64,000 bases of DNA. Source: Isoetes taiwanensis. Its lineage: Eukaryota > Streptophyta > Lycopodiopsida > Isoetales > Isoetaceae. The notes under the pieces are model-generated. The model made no database searches. It was not told the origin of the DNA and saw only the letters and a program-made list of their open reading frames with translations. A program made the translations under genes and the position numbers. Positions 56,549 through 64,000 of this stretch are shown here, piece after piece (position 1 is the stretch's first letter; each line of letters starts with the position of its first letter). The stretch lies in NCBI GenBank assembly GCA_021234155.1, contig JAJEKV010000017.1, forward strand, positions 9,925,525 to 9,989,524, given 5' to 3'.

Positions 56549-56956
56549 TTAAGTCCTGAGAAGGTTGCATGCATCCCCGTCATGCAAACCGGCAAGAATG
56601 TATACTGGATGAATAGCCCTAAAATTATAATCTCTCTCTGTTGATACCAGCCGATTATGCTCTGTAATCCAAGCAGTAGCGGGGAGCTGCGAACTAAATG
56701 TGGACGAACCCATTCTGAAATGCACAATATCATTTGCTAATGGATTTGCTGTAGTCGAAAATGCAGACCCATCTGTTGAAGGGGAAATATTCAATGCATA
56801 CTGGCATATTGTAATTTTAGAAGAGCAGTCACAGATGCCATGACAACGCATGCATGCTTCTCTGTGGCATGCCCTCGGTGTGCAATTTCCAGAAGAAACA
56901 ATCATAGGGCAAACTTCTACGATTTTTGGAAATCGGTAAGTTTTTCCGGCGACCAA
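56549..56956 (-). CDS. Unrecognised Cys-containing ORF, reverse strand
   Basis: A 135-codon open stretch on the minus strand without an ATG at its start reads RFPKIVEVCPMIVSSGNCTP, ACMRCHGICDCSSKITICQY, then STFSSQLPATAWITEHNRLV. The cluster of cysteines (CMRCHGICDC) suggests a small metal-binding patch. No family was recognised. It may be an internal exon, because no start codon is close and a decent acceptor could precede it. It could equally be a chance frame. Confidence 0.25.
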   Translation of the reverse strand: MVAGKTYRFPKIVEVCPMIVSSGNCTPRACHREACMRCHGICDCSSKITICQYALNISPSTDGSAFSTTANPLANDIVHFRMGSSTFSSQLPATAWITEHNRLVSTERDYNFRAIHPVYILAGLHDGDACNLLRT

Positions 56957-57064
56957 AACCGCCCAAAATCATAGGAAATCAACTAAAAAAAATTCCAAAA
57001 AAGTTTTTAGCCAAACCTGAAAATCTCAAATTAACAAGATTGATAATTTACCACTGAAAAAATA

Positions 57065-57135
57065 CTATTGGCCTAGTCCCATGGCCACTTGGTCTTCGTG
57101 GATGTTAAAAATCTATTCTAGTCTATTCTATTCTA
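57065..57135 (+). mobile_element. Very short LINE 3' end with tail
   Basis: CTAGTCCCATGGCCACTTGG followed by TCTTCGTGGATGTTAAAAAT matches the family 3' end and is followed by CTATT-type repeats. Only about 50 bp of LINE sequence remains, an extreme 5' truncation. Confidence 0.6.
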
Positions 57136-57235
57136 TATATGCAATTTTTTCCATCCTTAATAAAAGCCACATATTATTGTGGCTTTTGTAGATAGTACGT
57201 ATAAACTATTAACATCCAACATATAGAAATTAAAT

Positions 57236-57772
57236 CCCCCAACACATAACAACCAACACATAACAACCATTGATATTAACAACCAACACATAACTACCAT
57301 TGACATTAATTAACACAACCATTGGGTCCAACACATTTAAATTAAAATCCCCCTTAAACCCCCTTTGGTTTGGGTGCATATTCACACGGGGGGTGACGTA
57401 GGGCAGCGAGAGCCCTCATAATTGTATTTTGCACGTACGAAATCAACACCATATAGTATTCCGCTTGAAATCTTATAGTATTTTGCGAATCTTGTTATAC
57501 AGTATAGCAAATTTTGTACTTGCATACCCCACAAATGAGGAACTTTACGTACGGTGTAGATTAAGGAATAAGGGGTGAATATGCCTATCCAACAGTTCTC
57601 GTTGCCCGGAGTCACCCCCCGTGTGAATATGCACCCAAACCAAAGGGGGTTTAAGGGGGATTTTAATTTAAATGTGTTGGACCCAATGGTTGTGTTAATT
57701 AATGTCAATGGTAGTTATGTGTTGGTTGTTAATATCAATGGTTGTTATGTGTTGGTTGTTATGTGTTGGGGG
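57236..57772. repeat. Perfect 160-bp inverted repeat with 217-bp spacer
   Basis: 57236-57395 and 57613-57772 are exact or nearly exact reverse complements. The arm contains GTGTGAATATGCACCCAAAC and AAAGGGGGTTTAAGGGGGAT. Near-identity of the arms indicates recent origin or gene conversion. Single-arm and hairpin relatives lie at 6216 and 34040-34215. The class is unclear: a foldback or MITE-like element. Confidence 0.92.
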
Positions 57773-57839
57773 TTTGTGTTGCAAAAAAAAAAAAAATTGG
57801 TCTCTTCGGGGCCTTAGGGACGTCACCACCCCCCCCCCC

Positions 57840-58440
57840 CTCCCGGGTGTGACAAAAAATTTAGAATTCAAACCAAAAAAAAACTAGAATTCATTTGAGG
57901 CTTTCATCACCTGTAGCTTTTGAATTTGATCACAATAAAACAAATAGAACATAAGTAAAAGTTACCATAAAGATAGAGCAGATTGATCCCATTATTCTGA
58001 AAGTCATAAAGTTTGCAACACCCATACACAAACATTTTTCAACTGGAATTTAACAGCATGCTTTGGCCTCCATGGATTCTTGTGGTGAGAAACCAAAGTG
58101 GGAAACTTTTCTGCTTGTTAGCACAAGGATCTAGAAGCCTTGGAATTTGCTTAATAACTGCCTCAAAATCTACAAATGCATGGTAATTTTTTGCAAGTTT
58201 CATTCGGAATGAGCCATAAAACAATATCCAATAGCGCAATCCTCAGATAATCACCGGTAGGATGTGAAAGCCTACCAAACCCGGCCGAAAAATTACTGTT
58301 TTAGCATAGATAACTTAACCAAACGTATCCATATCATACACTATCAAAAAGATCTCGAAGAGAGCTTTCCAATGCGATAAAAATCATCTCAAACAGAGCT
58401 CTGTATCAAAAGTTATGATAAGAAATGTGTTGCCGGCGGG
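57840..58440. other. No recognised gene
   Basis: Interior of the unclassified insertion; a C-run at 57827-57840 is a low-complexity tract. No open frame with recognisable motif. Confidence 0.35.
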
Positions 58441-58465
58441 AAACTGCACTACATGCACCCTTCAA

Positions 58466-58625
58466 GCCTTTCATGTGCCCATTATGCACCACACACACAA
58501 AAAGAGGGCTTTTGTTGTGAGCCATTGGAAAAAGACCAAAATCAATGGCCCTTCATGTGCCCATTATGCACCACACGCACAAAAAAAGGGCTTTTGTTGT
58601 GAGCCATTGGTTGTTGACCATTGAA
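58466..58625. repeat. Tandem duplication, ~85-bp unit
   Basis: Two copies of TTCATGTGCCCATTATGCAC followed by CACAC(A/G)CACAAAAA and GGGCTTTTGTTGTGAGCCAT. The copies are nearly identical. Confidence 0.85.
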
Positions 58626-58774
58626 AAAAAAAAGGCTAAAATCAATGGCTCGGAAATGGTGCACTCTAGATGTATGCATTAGTACATCCATTTGAATACA
58701 TCACGAAATCATAGGAAAACCTTAGTGAAAAGCGTATAAAAACACAAAGAAAACCCCCTGTTATTATGCTACAT

Positions 58775-58996
58775 ATTCATGTTGGTTATTTGTTGAAATG
58801 GTTTTTTAGAATTGGTAATGCTTTTTCGTACAATTTTTAATAGAATAGAATAGAATAGAATAGAAGGTTTTTTATTATTGTGGCTTTTATAGATAGTACG
58901 TAGTTATTCATGTTGGTTATTTGTTGAAATGGTTCTTTAGAATTGGTAATGCTTTTTGGTACGATTTTTAATAGAATAGAATAGAAGGTTTTTTAT
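58775..58996. repeat. Tandem duplication, 131-bp period, at a LINE tail
   Basis: ATTCATGTTGGTTATTTGTT starts at 58775 and again at 58906. Both copies run through TTTTTAATAGAATAGAATAG and GAAGGTTTTTTAT, so the duplication includes part of the (AGAAT)n tail of the reverse-strand LINE. Confidence 0.85.
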
Positions 58997-59252
58997 CGTC
59001 CACGGAGACCAATCGACCTATAGGACCCAACAAAATGGCACAACAGACTTATTACTGTTCAGGTTAAAAAGATCCCCCTCTCCCCCCTCCCCCCGGAGAG
59101 GGGGGAGGGTTTTCAGGGCGGGGAAGGGTGTGACAGAAATAAGAGTGTTATCAAACTGTACAAATATATACCATGAGAAAAATGTATACACACGTCCGGT
59201 GAGTGCCTGAGGACATAGTTGATCCCACCAATCCATGACCTATTGAAGGTAT

Positions 59253-59663
59253 TGATACAATTTAAGGTTAACATCAAGTACAGAGCTCGGGGGAGTGGTC
59301 CACATGAATAAGCAGTATGGCAATCATAAAGAGCAAGAGATTAAGGGCTAGAATCTAAGATCACAACAATGGCAAAAGCAAAGAAACACAATACCAACAA
59401 CATATATTACTAATATAAAGACAAAACCTTTCCAAAACTGATGGAGGACACTTTTATGGCAAAAGGGCAAATATTCTTTTATGGAATAAGGAGAGGCAAC
59501 GTAAAAGGAAAAAGGGGCAAGCCTCTTAAAGGACGATGGGTTTTTAAATAAGGGTTTTCCTTACTTTGAGGAGTATGGTAAAGTTGTATGCTTCTTGTCA
59601 GTATTGTCTTGGGATCTTCTAGCCAATATCTCTAGCTCAGGGACCCAAGCATAAATCATATCA
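59253..59663 (+). repeat. Left LTR of gag-only element
   Basis: 411 bp, about 100 bp shorter than the right LTR because a stretch present at about 61837-61926 is missing here. Otherwise it is very similar. Confidence 0.9.
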
Positions 59664-59706
59664 AGTGGTATTAGAGAGAGGGTTTTGAACCAAAAAAATT
59701 CTTGTG

Positions 59707-60934
59707 ATGGCAAATCGCTTTAATGTTCCTGAAGCGCAGTACTTGCAAGCCTTGAGCATTGCAGGATATGTAACAGCACAAATTGGAATACCTCCATCTA
59801 CCAATCAAATGGAGTTTTAGAAAAAAGATGGAGCATCTAGCAATTGCTTATCAGAACCGGATTCTATTATAGGTAATAGTCCAATTACATCAGGTTCCCT
59901 ACTTGTTCCACCGCCTCCGCCTCCACCTATTGGAGAGAATAATCTTGTGCCAAAGGAGGCTACTAAGAAATCAAAGTGCAAATAGTTGGAGGAATCCGAC
60001 ATGCCATCATTCCGTGGTTACCCTGTGCAACCTACACAGGTTATAGGATTTTTGAGCACTTGGGAGTCATTCTTGAAGCGTGTTGAGGCTACTAAGGCTA
60101 CGAACGTTTATCTTAAAAGCACAGCCCAACTTTGGTGGCAAGGACGAAAGCGATTACTTCCAGTCGTTGCGACATGGGAAGACTTCAGAAAAGAGTTTGA
60201 AGCACATTATCTGCCACCCGATTGTTACCAAGTGATACAAAAAGAATGGGATCACATTCAATAAGAAGAGAAAGAGACATCAATGATTACACAATAAATT
60301 CAGTCATATGGCTGCTCAAATGAAGGACATACCTGTAGAAGAATTAACTCGCAATTATATCAATGGTTTAAAACTAGATATATTCAGCAAAGTAAGCTAT
60401 TCATGGCCTAAGGATTTGCGTGATGCCATTGCTTACGCATTTGCTGCAGAATTAAAAGTGAATCCTAAAGCTAAACATAGTTATGCTTGGCACCCATATG
60501 CTAAACATGACGATGAAAATGAAGGGAAAAAGAGAGGGAGGAGCTCGAGAGACAGGAACTCACGAGACAAAGACTGGAAGTCTAGAGAGACTTCAACTGA
60601 CCAGAATTCCAAAGTGGAGCAGAATTCTTGAAAGGAAAGAGGTAAAATCCCGAAGGATGTTCGATGTTATGTATGTGGAGAAAATCATTTTGCTAGCCAG
60701 TGTCCTGAGAACAAAGCTAAAGAAGGGAGTAAACAAGATTCCAACATGCAACAAAGACGAAGCACTGTGCAGCCAAAGTCCCAAGTACATAATGAGCAAA
60801 TAGCAGAAATGGCAAAAATGAGCAACGTCCGGGTTGAAGAAATTGTTCCAGAATCCTCAAATACTGAAAGGACAAGAGCAGCTCGTAATGTTGAAGAGAG
60901 GAGCAAACTTCAAATTGGATTCCATTTGCCTAGT
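59707..60934 (+). pseudogene. gag: gag of the gag-only element, broken
   Basis: ATG at 59707 (MANRFNVPEAQYLQALSIAG) opens the frame. TAG codons occur after 37 codons and at 59983. A Pro-rich segment follows, then the capsid core: FLSTWESFLKRVEATKATNV, AQLWWQGRKRL, and WEDFRKEFEAHYLPPD. A TAA at 60262 and a frame change lead to the next part (60308-60631: NYINGLKLDIFSKVSYSWPK, then an Arg/Ser/Asp-rich tail). A zinc knuckle in the third segment reads CYVCGENHFASQC (CX2CX3HX4C, about 60665-60705). The final frame ends at TAA 60935. It is the only protein of this element. Confidence 0.85.
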
Positions 60935-61025
60935 TAACAAAAACCTTTGATTTACTTAGTGGGAGAAGCCACTATATCTTTTAACCATTAAAAAAAAGGG
61001 GGTTCAACTGTGTTGTTTGTTAAGG

Positions 61026-61265
61026 TGATCCACGAGTAGATGGCAATCACGAGTTAATGTGACCCACGAGTAGGTGGTAATCACAAGTCAAGGGATCCAC
61101 GAGTAGGTGGAAACCATGAACTAAATTGGCCCACAAGTATGTGGTAACCAATAATAAGTGGTCCACGAGTAGGTGGCAACCACTAGTTTTGTGGAAGCCA
61201 CGAGTAGGTGGTAATAGAAAAAGACAAACAAGGTGGAAACCACGAGTAGGTGGTAACCACGAGTT
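61026..61265. repeat. Degenerate tandem array of CACGAGTAGGTGG
   Basis: About seven copies of CAC(G/A)AGTA(G/T)(G/A)TGG spaced 30-40 bp, interleaved with GGTAACCAC or GGCAATCAC blocks. The array lies between gag and the purine-rich tract, in the place where pol would be. No open frame crosses it. Confidence 0.88.
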
Positions 61266-61428
61266 GATGATATTTCACGTTAAGGGAGTAGCTTTAACGA
61301 AATAACAATGTTATCAGTGGTTTGTTATATTTATGAAAGATTTATTATTTTTCATACTAAAGCTTGAAGTTAGCGAGTCATATAATATTATACAACTGAG
61401 GTCAGTTGCTTCCGAGAAGGGGAGAAAT

Positions 61429-61939
61429 TGATACAATTTAAGGTTAACATCAAGTACAGAGCTCGGGGGAGTGGTCCACATGAATAAGCAATGGGGCTAA
61501 ATCGTGAAGAGCAAGAGATTAAGGGCTAGAATCCAAGATCACAACAATGGCAAAAGCAAAGAAACACAATACCAACAGCATATATTATTAATATAAAGAC
61601 AAAACCTTTCCAAAAAGGATAAAGGACACTTTTATGGCAAAGAGGACACTTTTATGGCAAAAGGGCAAACATTCTTTTATGGCATAAGGAGAAGCAACGT
61701 AAAAGGACAAAGGGGCAAGCCTCTTAAAGGACGATGGTAAAAATAAGGGTTTTCCTTACTTTGAGGAGTATGATAAAGTTTATGCTTCTTGTCATTATTG
61801 TCTTGGGATCTTCTAGCCAGTATCTCTAGCTCAGGGCCTCGGTTGGAAGAGCTCCAATTCCTTGGATTTTATATAATAAATTGGCATTTGAATTTCTTCC
61901 TTGTATTGAATTCTTGAGTTACAAGCATAAATCGTATCA
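61429..61939 (+). repeat. Right LTR of gag-only element
   Basis: 511 bp. It starts TGATACAATTTAAGG directly after the purine-rich tract and ends CATAAATCGTATCA, followed by GATAT. Confidence 0.9.
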
Positions 61940-63261
61940 GATATGATCCCATCATCCGTACCGAGTTCGTGCTCAACATCTCATGTATTGGCTGGTGGGG
62001 CCTGACCAACGTGGCGTGCCTGGATTTGATCATATGCTGGACAACTTTGAAGGGTGTGGCATTCATCTTCCACTGCTCCCACTTGACAGCATTGACAAAG
62101 TCTATCCTGGTGCAACTCCCTAATCCATCTTCTCATCTCACCCCCAGTGCCCGTATTAAGAAAGCTTTCTGCACTTGCTCCAAGTCATTCCAGATAGCAA
62201 GGGACACCACTGGGCCTAGATCCCCCCGATATATAAAAGGACAGGCTCCAATAATACCATGAATGGGTGTGACTAGTGGGCCCAATCACACAGCTCTGCC
62301 CTGTGGCTATTGTTCTACATGGCATATAGTGCTTTCCAGCCTGCTGCTGCTCATAGCTGTAGAAATATCCCAGTACATGGTAGACGGAAACATTTCTTGT
62401 TGATGGGTTGCGATGTACCTAGTTTTCTAGCTTTAAGAAAATTGTGATATTGTTTGACTGGGTGCGGATACAGAGAAGGGTCTATGACCTGGCAGGGTCA
62501 GCATTTGTGCTCCTTGCACTCAGCATCAAACCATTGGTTATCCAAGAAGGTCGTGGTCCTCAAGGTTCGTCGAGGCGGCTTCTTCCAAAGCATCTTTCTA
62601 TAGTGGCCCGAGGACTTCAATCAGCCTGCCCGCCTGTTGCTCTAGTATAGAGGACTGCAGAATTCCTGCCAAGTCATCAGTGAGCATCCCAGCGTATGTC
62701 TTTGCATGTTCATAGTCTGATCACAGCTGAGGCCCACGAGGAGGTTCCGCACAAGAGGTTAGAACTACCTGCTAAGCCAGCTGCAAGTAGAGTGGCAGGT
62801 GATCCGAGTCCATCTTCTCATCCTGACCATCTCTTCCCACTCGGAAGTGCTCGATGACATGCACATCCTGCTTAACCACCAATACATAGTCCACCACACT
62901 AGACTCGCCTCCCGTAGTCCTCCTACCTATTGCGAGTGGACGACCACTGTGCCAGTCCATTGCAAATTACCAGGTCGAAGATACTGCGAAGCAACAACAG
63001 TTGCATACCATAGCGCGTGACATAATTGTCATCGGATGCTCGTGGCTAAGCTCCTTCTGAAGGGCGCAGTTGCAACACATCGTCTGCCAAGGGGTCAAAT
63101 CGCATGGGTTGTTCTGCGCCAGTGCATGCATTGAAGTCTCAAACGAGCATGACACTACCCCATTGCTTGTGATGTTGTATATCATCATATGATTCGTGGA
63201 AAACGGCCATCTTTCTGCAAAATTGCCATGCATGAAACACATAAATTGATCCGGTTGAGAC

Positions 63262-64000
63262 CACTACAAAAATGTTGCCCCATATCGACGTCTATCCAGA
63301 CGTCATTTAGGCGTCGATAAACCTCGACAAAACGTCGATAAACAACGCCTATAACGACGTCAACACGTCGTTTTACGTCCAGTCGGCATCGTTATGCACG
63401 TCGCAACTGCGGCGTCGTTAAGTGACGCAATGTTGTCGTTGAACGACAGTTAGAATACGTGGCTGCTGCCACGCAGCCGTGCGGCCAGCGCGGCGTCGCC
63501 AGCGCGGCCGCTGATGTGGCACACGAGCTGGCAACGTCGTTCGTCGACGCTGACGACACGTCGACTGCCACTGTGCATGTTCCAGCGCGACGTCGCCAGC
63601 GCGGCCGCTGATGTGGCAGGCACGATGGCGACATCGTTCAACGACGCATAAGATACGTGGTGCTGACGTGGCTGCCACTGTTCAGCCGACGTGGCCGTGC
63701 CAGTTTGCCTTTACAAATGAAAATTGAATACTATATTAGTACAAAACAACATGGTATTCAAAATTACCAAATTATACCATTGGCCATAGGAGACAAAATA
63801 AAGATTGTATATCAGAAGTTAACATTCCAAAACCATTGATTCATATATACAATGGTTTCAATATGATCATTTGTAAAATAAGGAGTAATTATATTGAAAA
63901 TGACAATTCCAAAAATATTGGAATTCACCCACTGACTAAAACATAAGCAAAAAAACAATTTGTTGAAGGACGCCAGACTTTATTTAATCAAAGAATCAAA
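63262..64000 (+). mobile_element. CACTA-type DNA transposon terminus, continues past window
   Basis: CACTACAAAAATGTTGCCCC starts at 63262, the typical terminus of plant CACTA (En/Spm) elements. It is preceded by GAC, which would be the 3-bp target duplication. Subterminal sequence is packed with ACGTCG/CGACGT motifs (63286-63430) and a CG-rich section with repeated CGTCGCCAGCGCGGCCGCTG (63492 and 63591). Such subterminal repeats bind transposase in this class. The far end and any transposase lie outside the window. Confidence 0.85.

Larger units (their letters stand above)
57440..58768. mobile_element. Second copy of the unclassified insertion family
   Basis: The left part (TATAGTATTTTGCGAATC near 57472 through GCATACCCCACAAATGAGGA) and the right end (AACCCCCTGTTATTATGC at 58752-58769) match the ends of the insertion at 6078-8295. 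The interiors differ in length and content. Borders are approximate, and the inverted repeat above overlaps the left part. Confidence 0.55.
59253..61939 (+). mobile_element. Gag-only LTR retrotransposon
   Basis: LTRs at 59253-59663 and 61429-61939 begin TGATACAATTTAAGG and end GTATCA or CATATCA. Flanking 5-mers are GGTAT and GATAT, a one-mismatch target duplication. A degenerate primer-binding site TGGTATTAGAG (59666-59676) follows the left LTR, and a purine-rich tract CGAGAAGGGGAGAAAT (61413-61428) precedes the right one. The inside holds gag and a tandem repeat but no protease, RT or integrase. Such an element would need enzymes in trans. Confidence 0.9.
58960..63261 (-). mobile_element. 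Reverse-strand LINE split by an LTR element
   Basis: The LINE 3' end lies at 58966-59252: (AGAAT)n tail, ATCGTCCACGGAGACCAATCG, and the C-rich hairpin region at 59070-59110. It resumes at 61940 and continues to about 63261 with C-terminal, thumb and endonuclease pieces. The endonuclease reads GGESSVVDYVLVVKQDVHVI and SDHLPLYLQ on the minus strand (62960-62772). The RT palm is deleted, since thumb sequence near 62330 lies next to endonuclease-proximal sequence near 62660. The LTR element 59253-61939 is inserted inside it. Confidence 0.8.

Noticed and set aside
61026-61265. CRISPR-like array
   Set aside because: Repeats are short, degenerate and unevenly spaced, and this is plant nuclear DNA inside an LTR element.

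Overview
This is nuclear DNA from a land plant. The evidence is one spliced plant-type bHLH gene with 80-bp introns, plant Ty3/gypsy elements primed by initiator tRNA-Met, a TRIM element and a CACTA terminus. Dense nested retrotransposons and a LINE family with short-repeat 3' tails instead of poly(A) suggest a large, repeat-rich, probably non-flowering vascular plant such as a fern. That last step is inference; the species cannot be fixed from the sequence. Layout: 1-13052 is a decayed Ty3/gypsy element with ~2-kb LTRs. Its 5' LTR carries a 469-bp TRIM, and its reverse transcriptase/RNase H region is split by a ~2.2-kb insertion. 13400-15545 is a decayed LINE. 17233-19682 is the only convincing host gene: a tapetum-type bHLH (EAT1/bHLH010-089-091 family) with TATA box, probable 5'UTR intron, three coding exons, basic-helix-loop-helix and C-terminal ACT-like domain. 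20132-21730 holds tandem repeats and a LINE 3' end. 24060-28918 is a near full-length but mutated LINE (ORF1 plus endonuclease/RT ORF2). 29580-31850 is a reverse-strand relative of the first gypsy element that has lost pol. 32756-37234 is a reverse-strand LTR element with matching target duplications, no recognisable pol, and a ~660-bp near-perfect hairpin inside. 37500-42380 holds pieces of a second, reverse-strand LINE family with a younger LINE copy (39329-40950) between them. 43380-44570 is a reverse-strand gypsy integrase/chromodomain-linker relic. 44685-50920 is the most unusual part. Three clusters of a ~57-bp repeat built around a 26-bp palindrome surround a transposon-type ORF, a histone H3/CENH3-like ORF with an enlarged loop 1 and one premature stop, two unrecognised ORFs and a reverse-strand transposase-like relic. 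51408-58960 is mostly repeats, LINE ends and a 160-bp inverted-repeat element. 58960-63261 is a reverse-strand LINE split by a gag-only LTR element (59253-61939). From 63262 to the window end lies a CACTA terminus with CG-rich subterminal repeats. How it works together: the bHLH gene is an isolated host gene with no operon-like partners. Nearly everything else is transposon strata whose nesting gives relative ages: TRIM inside gypsy LTR, LTR element inside LINE, LINE beside older LINE. The candidate new system is the palindrome-flanked group that includes the histone H3-like gene.
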